Shown: positions 47,365-57,982, numbered from the stretch's first letter. The stretch is DNA of 64,000 nucleotides from Nannocystis sp. RBIL2 (GCF_026626745.1 NZ_JAPNJW010000002.1:1760151-1824150), one strand, 5' to 3'. Notes: a model not told the origin generated them from the letters alone. Made by a program: numbers and translations.

Positions 47365-49503
47365 TCACAGGCACGCGTCCCCGGCCGGCAGCAGCACCCG
47401 CTGCGAGCGCGGCGCCATCGGCACCGCCGTCGCCGGCGCGAGCGTGAACGCCTCGCCGGTGAGCGCGTCGACGTACTCGCCTGGCTGAAGGGACAGGTCC
47501 GTCAGCGCCACCTCTCGCCCCTCCCCCGCGCGCGACACCAGCACCAGCGCGCGCTCCCCCGCCGGCGTCGCCCGTTCGAACGCGTACGTATCGCCCGTCA
47601 CAGTCACCGCCCGCCGCGACCCGCGGAGCAGCGCGGGCGAGCAGCGGCGCAGCGTCCCGAGCCGGCGCGCAGTCGCCAGCAGCTGCGCCTGCGGCGGCGA
47701 CAGCCCGTCCCACGCCGGCATCACCCGCCGGCAGTCGGGGTCCTGCCCGCCGGCCAGCCCGACCTCGTCGCCATAATAGACCACCGGCAGCCCCGGCAGC
47801 GTCAGCACCAGCCCGAGCGCCAGCGCCAGGCGCTCGTACGGCAGCGCCGCGTCCGGCTGCGGCTCCGGGCTGGCCCATGGGTCAGAGGCAGTCCCGCCCG
47901 CCGCCTCCGACAAAAACCGCGTGACGTCGTGGTTGCCGATCATCCGCGTCAGAGTCCCGCCGCTGCCCGCGGTCTTCTCCTCGACCTCCACGAGCGACGC
48001 CTCGACCGCCGCGAAGCCGGCCGACTCGTGGGCGATCGCGTCGCGCAGCGCCCACATCAGCGGGAAGTCGAACACGCTGTCGAGCCCGTCGGGCCCGAGG
48101 TAGTAGCGGATCACCTCGATCCCCCACGCCCCCGGCCCGGTGAACACCTCGCCGACGAAGAAGCTCGCCTCGCGCGGCGCCAGCCGCTCGCGCACCTCCG
48201 CCGCGATCCGCCGGGTCGCCGCCCGCGGCATCATCGGCACCGCGTCGACCCGCAGCCCGTCGAGGTCGAACGCCTCCGTCCACCACACCGCGTCCTCGTA
48301 GGCCCAGCGCAGGGCCTCCGGCCGCTCGAGCCGCACGTCGGGCAGATACGGGGTGAACCAGCACGTCTGGATGTAGCGCCCCCAGTCGCAGCTGCCGAGC
48401 CCGCACACGCATGGCGGATCGGACATGTTCCAAAGATCTTGCGCCTGCGACTCGCGGTAGCGCGGGTTGTCCTCGTAGACGTGGTTGGGCACCAGGTCGA
48501 GCAGCACCCGCAGCCCGCGCGCGTGCGCGGCAGTCACCAGCGAGCGCAGCGCCGCCTCGCCGCCGATCCGCGGGTCCACCCCGCGCGAGTCGAGCGGCCA
48601 GTAGCCGTGGTAGCCCTCGTAGAGGTGGCCGTCGCCGCGACCCTCGCGGGCCTCGATCGGGTTGACGTACACCGGCGACAGCCACAGCGCGGTCGCCCCG
48701 AGCGCCTCGATCGCGTCGAGCTCCGCCTCGATACCCGCCAAGGTCCCGCCCGCGCGTCCGCCCGGGCTCGCCGGCGCAGCGAGCGGCGCCCCGCCCGATC
48801 CGCGGAAGCGGTCGATCATGATCTGATACAGCAGCCCCTCTTGCGGCCGCTCCGCCGCCGGCTCGACCCAACCGACCGCCCGCGCCCGCGCCTCGCGGCC
48901 GGCCTCGTCGATCGCCACCAGCTCGAGCGAGTGCTTGCCGCGCGGCAGCCCGGCGCGCGCGATCGAGATCGATCCGCTGGCCGCGTCGATCGTCGCCGGC
49001 ACCACCGTCCCGTCGCTCGCGCGGGCCTCCGCGCGCTGCAGCGGCGAGCCGTCGGCCGCCGCGAGCAGCCGCGCCGACGTCGTCCACTCGCCGGTCGGCG
49101 TCGCAGTCACCCCGTCGACTACCAGCTGCGGCTGCCCACAATCGGCGATCCGCAGCAGCGACACCTCGAGGTCGTCCTGCTCCTGCCAGAACGTCGTCAG
49201 CGGGTTGTGGTCGTCGACGCGATCGACCCCGTCCTCGACGATCAGGTAGCCGTATTCGCCGGGCGGCAGCGCCACGCGGGCCACCTGCCACTCGGGGTCC
49301 TCCGCGCTGGCGCGCAGCGGGATCCCGGGCACGTACCACGAGTTCCACGAGCCCACGATCTCGAGCGTCGCCCCCGGGCGTTGCGGCTGGGCCCACACCG
49401 TCGCCGCGCAGTCGCGCCGCGGTGGCGCCGCGTCTTCGCACGCAGCGAGCCCGGCCGCGATCGCCGCGGCGGCGACTCGGGCGGACCTGCCTCGACCCCA
49501 CAT
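47365..49503 (-). CDS. Secreted GH13 alpha-amylase-family lipoprotein (2)
   Basis: The 712 residues begin with a lipoprotein signal (Cys at 22). A CBM48/SusE-like beta domain follows (IVGSWNSWYVPGIPL, about 45-120), then a second beta domain (120-225), and the GH13 barrel with LYQIMIDRFRGS, DLVPNHVYEDN, DGLRVDAVPMM (nucleophile Asp), FFVGEVFTG (acid/base Glu) and IGNHDVTRF. A short C-terminal beta domain ends it. It would act on alpha-glucans outside the cell. The ATG at 49503 is used; sequence up to 49665 has no signal. It shares its family with the genes at 39994 and 51646 but is diverged from both. Confidence 0.9.
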   Translation of the reverse strand: MWGRGRSARVAAAAIAAGLAACEDAAPPRRDCAATVWAQPQRPGATLEIVGSWNSWYVPGIPLRASAEDPEWQVARVALPPGEYGYLIVEDGVDRVDDHNPLTTFWQEQDDLEVSLLRIADCGQPQLVVDGVTATPTGEWTTSARLLAAADGSPLQRAEARASDGTVVPATIDAASGSISIARAGLPRGKHSLELVAIDEAGREARARAVGWVEPAAERPQEGLLYQIMIDRFRGSGGAPLAAPASPGGRAGGTLAGIEAELDAIEALGATALWLSPVYVNPIEAREGRGDGHLYEGYHGYWPLDSRGVDPRIGGEAALRSLVTAAHARGLRVLLDLVPNHVYEDNPRYRESQAQDLWNMSDPPCVCGLGSCDWGRYIQTCWFTPYLPDVRLERPEALRWAYEDAVWWTEAFDLDGLRVDAVPMMPRAATRRIAAEVRERLAPREASFFVGEVFTGPGAWGIEVIRYYLGPDGLDSVFDFPLMWALRDAIAHESAGFAAVEASLVEVEEKTAGSGGTLTRMIGNHDVTRFLSEAAGGTASDPWASPEPQPDAALPYERLALALGLVLTLPGLPVVYYGDEVGLAGGQDPDCRRVMPAWDGLSPPQAQLLATARRLGTLRRCSPALLRGSRRAVTVTGDTYAFERATPAGERALVLVSRAGEGREVALTDLSLQPGEYVDALTGEAFTLAPATAVPMAPRSQRVLLPAGDACL

Positions 49504-49600
49504 CGGCGCCCAGCGTATCACGACGGCGCCCGGCGCCGTCCTCTCCGTGCAGCCCCGTGCGCGTCTGCCTTGTGGTGCTACGGGTTTCACGGAGCCACTC

Positions 49601-49909
49601 ATGCAGTCACAACAGATGATCCAGGCCCTCGCGCAGATCACCTCCGACTTCCGCCGCGGCGACATGGACGCCGCCTACCAGGGTTATCGCGACCTGTTCA
49701 GCAACCCCGCCTTCGCCCAGGGAAGTGCCGGGGATCGGCGACATGCGTTGCGGCAGTTCGTCCACACGCAGGGCGCCCCCGCCGAGTTCACCCGGAACAT
49801 GCGGGTCGCCTACGACACCGCGGTCGGGCCGCTCCAGACCCTCGTCGCCGAGAGCGACGACCCCGGCGACCGCGAGTTGCTCCGGGCCCTGAAGCAGCGC
49901 CTCGGCTGA
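49601..49909 (+). CDS. Small hypothetical protein
   Basis: The 102-residue protein is hydrophilic and mostly helical in appearance (MQSQQMIQALAQITSDFRRGDMDAAYQGYRDLF..., ending LLRALKQRLG). No signal peptide or motif is recognised. The ATG at 49601 has GGAG eight bases before it. It precedes the porin gene by 57 bases and could be its co-transcribed partner, but this is only adjacency. Confidence 0.55.
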   Translation: MQSQQMIQALAQITSDFRRGDMDAAYQGYRDLFSNPAFAQGSAGDRRHALRQFVHTQGAPAEFTRNMRVAYDTAVGPLQTLVAESDDPGDRELLRALKQRLG

Positions 49910-49966
49910 TCCCGCGATCCACGCTCGACAACCGTCGTCGCTTCGGAGTACCAATGCGACGACGCC

Positions 49967-51625
49967 GTGCGCCGCGATCTACGTCCTCTCCTGCCCCTCG
50001 CCGTCGCGTTCCTCGGCGCCGCCGTCTCGCCCGCGGCCGCTGCTCAGAGCCCGGCCGCGCCGCCCACCACCTCGCAGCCCACGGCCTCGACGCCGCCGGT
50101 GACCCCGGCCCCGAGCGAAGCCGGCCCCGCTGGATCTGGCCCTGAGGACAGCTCGGTCCCCGTCGAGCCGGCGCCCGACGCGGTCCCGGCCGACGCCGCC
50201 GAGCCGGCGCCCACCGCCGAGAAACCGCCCGAGGCGCCCGTGCCCGAGCCGGAGCCCAAGCCGGCCAAACCGGCCTCTCGCGGCCCGCACCCGCACGATC
50301 CGAACAGCCCGCCCGGCCTCGCCGACGGCTTCCACTTCGGCTCGTACGGCCGCGTCATCGCCGGCGGCGACGCCGGAGGACGGGCCGGCCGCAACGGCGA
50401 CATCGTCGCTCGCGGCTCGCGGCTCGACGAGGCCAACTACGCCGAGCTCGAGCTGCGGCGCGAGGACTACTGGAAGTCGACCGGCGCCTACACGCGGATC
50501 GTCGCCACCACCGCGTTCGCCAACCCGATCTTCCACTATAACGGCCAGTTTGCCGCCTCGCTGGCGATCCGCAACCTCTACCTCGAGGTCCGCAACGCCG
50601 GCGTCAAGGGCCTGTCCTTTTGGGCAGGTTCCCGCATGTACCGCGGCGACGACATCTACCTGCTCGACTTCTGGCCGCTCGACAACCTCAACACCATCGG
50701 CGGCGGCGTCGGCTACACCTTCAAGACCGGCACCGAGCTCAAGTTCCACGCCGGCCTCAATCAGCCGACCGATCCGTACTATCGCCAGACCATCCTGCGA
50801 CCGCCGGCCTACAATCAATTCGGCGCCGCCGAGGTCGCGATCCTCGATCGCCAGAAGCTCGTCAGCAGCCTCAAGCTGACCCACACCTGGCCGATCGGCG
50901 ACAGCGCCGGCATCAAGGGCATCCTCTACGGCGAGCTGCACTACGTGCCCGAGGGCCAGCGCGAGATCGAGAGCAAGGTCTACGAGAACGTGCCCAAGGA
51001 CAAGGGCTTCGTCGGCGGCGCCCAGCTCAGCGCCTTCACCGGCAAGCGCAGCACCTACGTCAACCTCACCGCGCGGTTCGCCAGCGGCCTCGCGGCCTAC
51101 GGCGAGCTCAACGCCGCGCGGCAGCTGCGGCCCGATCGCCTGACCACCGGCGCTTACGAGGCGCTGATCACCCTCAGCGGCAACTGGGAGCGCGGCCCGT
51201 TCGGCCTGCTGATGGGCTCCTATTATCGCCAGTTCCGCAACGCCAGCCGCTCGCTCGATTGGGACGACCTCAACGAGGGCATCGTCATCGTCCGCCCGCA
51301 GGTGTGGTTCGCCAAGATCGCCGGCGTCGCGCTCGAGGCCTCGTATCAGGCCCAGCAGCGCGGCGTCGCCACCGAGGCCGAGCCCAACCTGTTCAAGCCA
51401 GTGTTCGCGCAGATGGGCCGCTTCGGCCTCATCCCGTTCATCACCCCCGGCGGGCCCGGAGCGTTCCAGCGCCCGCACATCCGCCTGATCTACCTCCTCA
51501 CCGTGCGCGACGCCGCCGCGCGCTCGTTCTACCCCGCCGAGGACGTGTTCGCCCGGCGAGGCATCGACCACTTCATCGGCGTCGGCGCCGAATGGTGGTT
51601 CGGGAGCACCAGCTACTTCCGCTGA
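49967..51625 (+). CDS. LamB/maltoporin-type outer-membrane porin with Pro-rich linker
   Basis: The 552 residues have a signal peptide (about 1-27) and an unusually long Pro/Ala/Glu linker (28-110) not seen in typical LamB. A maltoporin barrel follows (SYGRVIAGGD, SRLDEANYAELELRRED, WAGSRMYRGDDIYLLDFWPLDN, GAEWWFGSTSYFR at the C-terminus). Aromatic and Asp residues along the strands are consistent with a sugar channel. The linker may tether the porin to periplasm or peptidoglycan. It lies directly before the third GH13 enzyme (20-base gap), then MalK, MalEF and MalG. Confidence 0.85.
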   Translation: MRRDLRPLLPLAVAFLGAAVSPAAAAQSPAAPPTTSQPTASTPPVTPAPSEAGPAGSGPEDSSVPVEPAPDAVPADAAEPAPTAEKPPEAPVPEPEPKPAKPASRGPHPHDPNSPPGLADGFHFGSYGRVIAGGDAGGRAGRNGDIVARGSRLDEANYAELELRREDYWKSTGAYTRIVATTAFANPIFHYNGQFAASLAIRNLYLEVRNAGVKGLSFWAGSRMYRGDDIYLLDFWPLDNLNTIGGGVGYTFKTGTELKFHAGLNQPTDPYYRQTILRPPAYNQFGAAEVAILDRQKLVSSLKLTHTWPIGDSAGIKGILYGELHYVPEGQREIESKVYENVPKDKGFVGGAQLSAFTGKRSTYVNLTARFASGLAAYGELNAARQLRPDRLTTGAYEALITLSGNWERGPFGLLMGSYYRQFRNASRSLDWDDLNEGIVIVRPQVWFAKIAGVALEASYQAQQRGVATEAEPNLFKPVFAQMGRFGLIPFITPGGPGAFQRPHIRLIYLLTVRDAAARSFYPAEDVFARRGIDHFIGVGAEWWFGSTSYFR

Positions 51626-51645
51626 CGCGGTCTCGGAGACTGACC

Positions 51646-53607
51646 ATGCCCGCTCGCCGACTCCTCGCCCTCGCCCCGACCCTGCTGGCCGCCGCCGGCT
51701 GCCTCCACTTCGACACCCTCGAAGAGCCCGTCAAGATGGCCACCCACGCGCAGGACTGGCGCGAGGCCGTCATCTACCAGGTGCTCGTCGACCGCTTCGA
51801 CGACGGCGACGACGGCAACAACTACCTGCTCGACCGCGAGAACATGGCCCGCTACCACGGCGGCGACTGGATCGGGCTCGAGAACCGGCTCGACTACATT
51901 CAAGAGCTGGGCGTCAACACCCTGTGGATCTCGCCGGTCATCAAGAACATCGAGACCGACGCCAACGTCGACGGCTATCACGGCTACTGGGCCGTCGACC
52001 TGACCCAGCCGAACGCCCACTTCGGCAACCTCGACGACCTGCGCAGCCTCGTCCAGGCCGCGCACGAGCGCGACATGCTGGTGGTGATCGACATCGTCGC
52101 CAACCACATGGGTCAGCTGTTCTTCTACGACATGAACCTGAACGGCGTGCCCGACATCCTGCTGCAGGGCACCGGTACGCGGCCGCAGGGCACCCCTGTG
52201 CCGGGCGGCTTCGACCAGTCGGGCTTCACCCACATCACCGAGTACGACCCCGACTTCAACCCGCTCGGGATCCAGGCCTTCACCTCGCTGGGCCCGGCCG
52301 GGCCGGCGCCGGTCGTGTTCCCGTTCGACCCGAAGAGCGGCCACGTCACGCCGATGCCGGCGATCTTCCAGAACCCCGAGGTCTACAACCGCAAGGGTCG
52401 CACCTTCAATTACGACGACCCGCAGCAGCTGCTCACCGGCGACTTCCCCGGCGGCCTCAAGGACGTGAACACCACCCGCTGCGACGTCAAGCAGGCGTTC
52501 GTCGACTCGTACGCGCGGTGGATCGAGCTGACCGACGCCGACGGCTTCCGCATCGACACGGTCAAGCACGTCGAGTACGAGTTCTGGCGCTACTTCACCC
52601 AGCGGGTGCGCCAGCGGCTGGCGGCCCAGGGCAAGAGCAAGTTCTTCATGTTCGGCGAGGCCTTCGACGGCCGCGACGATCTGGTCGGCTCGTTCACCAA
52701 GAACGACCTGCCGAGCGACGAGGAGCTCGCGCGCGAGAACTCGTGCGACGACGGGCCGAAGCTCAGCGGCGACCAGCTCGACAGCGCCTTCTACTTCCCG
52801 CAGCACTACCAGGTGTTCCGCGACGTGTTCCAGGACGGCGCCTCGACCGACCGGATCGCCAACCTGTGGGCCAACAAGACCGTCAACTACGGCACGGTCG
52901 CGCCGAAGGACAGCGCCGGCATCGCCCCGCACAAGGTCCTCGTCAACTTCATCGACAACCACGACGTCGCGCGCTTCCTCTACTTCGCGCGCGAGCGGGT
53001 CGACGCCCACCCTGCCTTCGCCGGCAAGTCGGTGCGCGACAAGGAGCTGCGCCTGCGGGCCATGCTGCAGAACGCCCTGCTCATGCTCATGACCGCCGAG
53101 GGCGTGCCCTGCCTCTACTACGGCACCGAGCTCGAGTACCGCGGCGGCAACGACCCGAGCAACCGCGAGGACATGTGGCGGCCCTACCCGTACCTGGGCG
53201 AGACGACCCCGCCGCCGGCGTTCGACACCACCGGACCGACCTTCGTCTTCACCAAGAAGCTGCTCGAGTACCGGAAGAAGCTGGCGGCGCTGCGCCGCGG
53301 CGACACCAAGGTCGTGTGGTCGACCACGCGCACCGGCGACGAGTCGGACGCCGGCATCTTCGCCTTCGAGCGCGCCGGCGGCGAGGCCGGCAACAACTAC
53401 GTGCTCGTCGTGTTCAACACCAACCAGAACCACGACAGCCGCACCCAGTTCGAGGGCGCCGCCATGACCATCTCGGCCCCCGCCGGCGCGGTGCTGGTCG
53501 ACGTCCTCGGCGGCAACAAGAAGTACACCGTCGGCGCCGGCGGCACCCTCGACCTCACCCTCCCGCCGGTGTCCGGCATGCTCCTGGTCCCGCAGCAGGA
53601 CGTCTGA
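51646..53607 (+). CDS. Secreted GH13 alpha-amylase/cyclomaltodextrinase-like lipoprotein (3)
   Basis: The 653-residue protein has a short lipoprotein signal (Cys at 19 in LLAAAGC). The GH13 barrel follows, starting almost at once: VIYQVLVDRFDDGDD, DVYHGYWAVD, VIDIVANHMGQLF, DGFRIDTVKHVEYEFW (nucleophile Asp), FMFGEAFDG (acid/base Glu) and FIDNHDVARFL. A C-terminal beta domain closes it. The gene starts at the ATG at 51646, 20 bases after the porin stop; the frame runs open far upstream but there it overlaps the porin and is spurious. MalK follows after seven bases. Confidence 0.92.
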   Translation: MPARRLLALAPTLLAAAGCLHFDTLEEPVKMATHAQDWREAVIYQVLVDRFDDGDDGNNYLLDRENMARYHGGDWIGLENRLDYIQELGVNTLWISPVIKNIETDANVDGYHGYWAVDLTQPNAHFGNLDDLRSLVQAAHERDMLVVIDIVANHMGQLFFYDMNLNGVPDILLQGTGTRPQGTPVPGGFDQSGFTHITEYDPDFNPLGIQAFTSLGPAGPAPVVFPFDPKSGHVTPMPAIFQNPEVYNRKGRTFNYDDPQQLLTGDFPGGLKDVNTTRCDVKQAFVDSYARWIELTDADGFRIDTVKHVEYEFWRYFTQRVRQRLAAQGKSKFFMFGEAFDGRDDLVGSFTKNDLPSDEELARENSCDDGPKLSGDQLDSAFYFPQHYQVFRDVFQDGASTDRIANLWANKTVNYGTVAPKDSAGIAPHKVLVNFIDNHDVARFLYFARERVDAHPAFAGKSVRDKELRLRAMLQNALLMLMTAEGVPCLYYGTELEYRGGNDPSNREDMWRPYPYLGETTPPPAFDTTGPTFVFTKKLLEYRKKLAALRRGDTKVVWSTTRTGDESDAGIFAFERAGGEAGNNYVLVVFNTNQNHDSRTQFEGAAMTISAPAGAVLVDVLGGNKKYTVGAGGTLDLTLPPVSGMLLVPQQDV

Positions 53608-53614
53608 CGCATCG

Positions 53615-54688
<1,074 letters not shown>

Positions 54689-54737
54689 ACATGCCCTGGA
54701 GAACATGGCCGTTCGCGCATGTCTTGTGGGACAGGTC
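54689..54737. repeat. Hairpin repeats at the MalK-MalEF junction
   Basis: ACATGCCC, GGAGAACATGGCC, GCGCATGTCTTGTGGGACAGG units overlap the first codons assigned to the transporter fusion. A further unit GTACATG-CTCCGCGG-GACATGTCC lies at about 54925-54948. Confidence 0.65.
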
Positions 54738-57104
54738 CGCGAGGTCCGGTTGCTGAGGCGCGCGGCCAAACGCTCGCTCCGGGCGAACTCGGGCCGCTCC
54801 GCAGGGACGGCGTTGACCGACGCCCGCTCGCGCGCCGTCCCGGCGCCAGACTCCTCGCTCGCCCCAGAACGCGGGGCCCCTCCAACAGGCCGCGCCCCCT
54901 CGCCCCTCGCCCGCCTGTCCCGGCGTACATGCTCCGCGGGACATGTCCTCTGCGCCCTGTTCGTCCTCCTCACCGTCCTGGCCCCCGCGCTCGCGCGCGC
55001 CGACGAGCTGCGGCTGTGGCACGCCTACCGCGACGCCGAGGCGGCCGCGCTGGTGGCCATCGTGGAGGACTTCGCCGCGCGTACCGGCCACCGCGTCGAG
55101 CTGCTGGCGGTCGCCCACGAGAGCTTCGGCAGCAAGCTCGCGGCCACCATCCCGCGCGGCCAGGGTCCGCACGTCTTCATCGACTCGCACGAGCGCCTCG
55201 GCGACTACCGCCTGCGCGCCCTCGTCGGTGACGCCGGCCCCGCGCTCGAGCCTGACTCGGTCTACACCGCCCAGTCGCTCGCCGCGGTCACCCAGGACGG
55301 CGCGCGCTGGGGCGTCCCGCTGAGCGCCAAGTCGGTCGCCCTGTTCGTCAACACCGCCCTCGTCGACCGCGTCCCGCCCACCCTCGAGGACATCGCCGCC
55401 CTGAAGCTGCCCGCCGGCGTCTACCCGCTGGCCTACGAGGCCCAGAGCGCCTACGGCCACATGCCCCTGCTGGCCGCCTTCGGCGGGCGCATGCTCGAAG
55501 ACGACGCCAGCTTCGGCTTCGTCGGCCCCGCCGCCGCGCGCTCGCTCGCCTTCGCCAAGGAGCTCGTCGATCGCGGCGCCGTCCCGCGCGACGCCGACGG
55601 CGCCCTCGTCTCCGACCTGTTCCGCTCGGGCCGGGCCGCCTTCGCCATCAGCGGCCCGTGGCTGGTCGGCCAGCTCGCCGGCGTCGAGTTCGCCTGGCGC
55701 GTCGTGCCCCTGCCGATCGTTGGCGAGACCGGCCTGCCGATGCGCCCGCCGCTGACCGTCGAGGCCGCCATGCTGTCGCCGCAAGGCGCCGCCTCGCCGG
55801 CCGCGCTCGACCTGGCCCGCGCCCTCGGCAGCGCCGACGCGGCCGCCGTGCGCCAGCGCCTCGCCGGCACCCTGTCCGTGAGGACAGACGTACCTGTCCC
55901 CGAGGACAGCCCGATCCTCGCCGGCTTCCGCGCCCAGGCCGAGCTGGCCGCGCCGATGTCCGCCGATCCGGCCATGCGCTCGACCTGGGAGCCGGCCTTC
56001 CGCGCGATCCGCAAGGTCCTGCGCGGCCAGGCCGAGCCCGCCGACGCGCTCGCCGAGGCCGCCCATCGCTTCGCCGACGTCCGCCGCCCGCCGCCCGCCG
56101 CCGCCTCGCCGACCCCCGCGCTGCTGGTGCTCGGCCTCGGCATGCTGCTCGTCGCCTTCCACCTGGTCCGCCGCGCCCGCGATCCCGAGGCCCGCCGGGC
56201 CCTCCGGGCCTCGCTGCCGGCCTACCGCTACGTCGCCCACAGCGTCGTCGTCGTCGGCCTCCTGGTGTTCATCCCCTTGATCGTCGGCGCCGCCACCTCG
56301 CTGTTCGCCGGCCGCCCGGGCGAGGGTTACTACGTCGGCCTCGCCAACTTCGTCGAGATCCTCACCGCCCGCGGCGGCCCCTTGCTCGCCACCGGTTCGT
56401 TCTGGTTCGTCCTCCTCGTCACCTTCCTGTGGACGGCCGTCAACGTCGTCCTTCACCTCGGCATCGGCCTCGCACTCGGCCTCGTGCTGTCGCGCCCGAC
56501 CCTGCGCCTGCGCGCGCTCTACCGCGTGCTCCTGATCCTCCCCTGGGCCGTCCCCAGCTATGTCACCGCCCTGGCGTGGAAGGGCATGTTCCACCAGCAG
56601 TACGGCGCGGTCACCGGCCTCATTTACGCGGTCAACGACTGGTTCGGCACCAGCATCGAGCCGATCGCCTGGTTCTCGCGCTTCGCCACCGCCTTCGCCG
56701 CCAACGTCGCCACCAACGTGTGGCTCGGCTTCCCCTTCATGATGGTCGTCACTCTCGGCGCGCTCACTGCAGTGCCGGCCGACGTGCTCGAGGCCGCCGA
56801 GGTCGACGGCGCCACTCGCTGGCAACGGCTGACGCGCGTCACCCTGCCGATGATCCGCCCGGCCCTCGCCCCCGCCGTCACTCTCGGCGCGATCTGGACC
56901 TTCAACATGTTCAACGTCGTCTTCCTCGTCTCGGGCGGCGACCCTGACGGCTCGACCGACATCCTCGTCAGCGAGGCGTACCGCTGGGCCTTCACCCGCG
57001 AGGCCCAGTACGGCTACGCCGCCGCCTACGCCGTCCTGATCTTCCTGCTCCTGCTCGTCACCACCCGCCTGCCCGCCTGGCTGGCGCGCAAGGAGGCCAG
57101 GTGA
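54705..57104 (+). CDS. MalE-MalF fusion: solute-binding protein fused to transporter permease
   Basis: The 799 residues combine a periplasmic sugar-binding protein and a permease. A hydrophobic stretch (about 82-97, FVLLTVLAPALA) precedes the binding domain (about 99-440: WGVPLSAKSVALFVNT, FRSGRAAFAISGPWLVGQ). A tether helix (about 452-468) and the permease (about 485-795) follow, with the EAA loop EAAEVDGATRWQRLTRVTLPMIRPAL. The fusion places receptor and channel in one chain. The start is uncertain: the ATG at 54705 lies in hairpin repeats and residues 1-80 are not signal-like. GTG (54726) and TTG (54813) are alternatives. ATGs nearer the signal (54929, 54943) are out of frame. Confidence 0.9.
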   Translation: MAVRACLVGQVREVRLLRRAAKRSLRANSGRSAGTALTDARSRAVPAPDSSLAPERGAPPTGRAPSPLARLSRRTCSAGHVLCALFVLLTVLAPALARADELRLWHAYRDAEAAALVAIVEDFAARTGHRVELLAVAHESFGSKLAATIPRGQGPHVFIDSHERLGDYRLRALVGDAGPALEPDSVYTAQSLAAVTQDGARWGVPLSAKSVALFVNTALVDRVPPTLEDIAALKLPAGVYPLAYEAQSAYGHMPLLAAFGGRMLEDDASFGFVGPAAARSLAFAKELVDRGAVPRDADGALVSDLFRSGRAAFAISGPWLVGQLAGVEFAWRVVPLPIVGETGLPMRPPLTVEAAMLSPQGAASPAALDLARALGSADAAAVRQRLAGTLSVRTDVPVPEDSPILAGFRAQAELAAPMSADPAMRSTWEPAFRAIRKVLRGQAEPADALAEAAHRFADVRRPPPAAASPTPALLVLGLGMLLVAFHLVRRARDPEARRALRASLPAYRYVAHSVVVVGLLVFIPLIVGAATSLFAGRPGEGYYVGLANFVEILTARGGPLLATGSFWFVLLVTFLWTAVNVVLHLGIGLALGLVLSRPTLRLRALYRVLLILPWAVPSYVTALAWKGMFHQQYGAVTGLIYAVNDWFGTSIEPIAWFSRFATAFAANVATNVWLGFPFMMVVTLGALTAVPADVLEAAEVDGATRWQRLTRVTLPMIRPALAPAVTLGAIWTFNMFNVVFLVSGGDPDGSTDILVSEAYRWAFTREAQYGYAAAYAVLIFLLLLVTTRLPAWLARKEAR
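55872..55909. repeat. Two tandem hairpin repeats in coding sequence
   Basis: CTGTCC-GTGA-GGACAG (55872-55887) and CTGTCC-CCGA-GGACAG (55894-55909) lie six bases apart within the binding-protein part of the fusion. Both have perfect six-base arms; GTGA is a GNRA-type loop. Confidence 0.85.
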
Positions 57105-57982
57105 TGAGTCCTTCGGGACAGGGTCGAAAGGTCAGCCTCACCGAGTCGATCGGCGCCCACCTGCTGCTCGTCGTCGCCGTCGCCTTCGCGCTCTATCCGC
57201 TGCTGTGGGTCGTCTCTCTCGCGTTCTCGGGCGCGGTCGAGCCGACCCCGCGGGTCTTGCCGGTCCCGCTCGAGCCCACCCTCGAGCACCTGCGCGGCGT
57301 CGCCTTCTCGACCCTCGAGGTCCCCGGCGAGCCTGACCGGTGGCTGTTCGGCCTGCAGCTCGCCAACTCGATCGTCATCAGCCTCGCCACCGCCCTCGTC
57401 GGCGTCGTCATCGCAGTGCCGACCGCCTACGCTCTGGCCCGCTTCGAATTCGTCGGCAAGGAGGGCGGCGTGCGGGCCCTGCTGGCCACGCAGATGTTCC
57501 CCGCGGTCGCCAGCGCGATCCCCCTCTACATCATCCTCGACGGCCTCGGCCTGCTCGGCACCCGCTCGGGCCTGGTCCTCTGCTACGCCACCACCGCCGT
57601 GCCGTTCGCGATCTTCCAGCTGCGCGGCGCCTTCGAGACCATCCCGCGCGACCTCGAGGAGGCCGCCATGGTCGACGGCGCCACCCGCTTCGAGGCCTTC
57701 CGCAAGGTCGTCCTGCCCGCCGCCCGCCCGGCCATCGCGGTCACCGCCCTGTTCGCCTTCATGAGCGCCTACAACGAGTTCGTCCTGGCGCACACCATGC
57801 TCGGGCGCGAGGAGATGTACACCGTCCCCGTGGTCCTGCAGCGCTACATCTCCGAGTTCAGCGCCGACTGGCCCAAGTTCGCCGCCGGCTCGCTGATCGT
57901 CTCGATCCCGGTGATGATCCTCTTCTACATCGCCCAGCGGCACCTCATCGCCGGCCTCACCGCCGGCGGCGTGAAGGGCTGA
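57104..57982 (+). CDS. malG: Maltooligosaccharide ABC transporter permease, MalG type
   Basis: The 292-residue protein has six predicted helices and the permease EAA loop RDLEEAAMVDGATRFEAFRKVVLPAARPAIA, characteristic of MalG-like inner-membrane subunits. The first helix begins at about residue 20. The ATG overlaps the MalEF stop as TGATG, and AAGGAGG precedes it, so coupling is expected. With MalEF and MalK it forms a complete importer of one fused and one separate permease subunit. Confidence 0.93.
   Translation: MSPSGQGRKVSLTESIGAHLLLVVAVAFALYPLLWVVSLAFSGAVEPTPRVLPVPLEPTLEHLRGVAFSTLEVPGEPDRWLFGLQLANSIVISLATALVGVVIAVPTAYALARFEFVGKEGGVRALLATQMFPAVASAIPLYIILDGLGLLGTRSGLVLCYATTAVPFAIFQLRGAFETIPRDLEEAAMVDGATRFEAFRKVVLPAARPAIAVTALFAFMSAYNEFVLAHTMLGREEMYTVPVVLQRYISEFSADWPKFAAGSLIVSIPVMILFYIAQRHLIAGLTAGGVKG

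Noticed and set aside
50620..51645. Upstream in-frame extension of the third amylase over the porin gene
   Set aside because: It overlaps the porin frame and is Arg/Pro-rich; the lipoprotein signal marks the true start at 51646.
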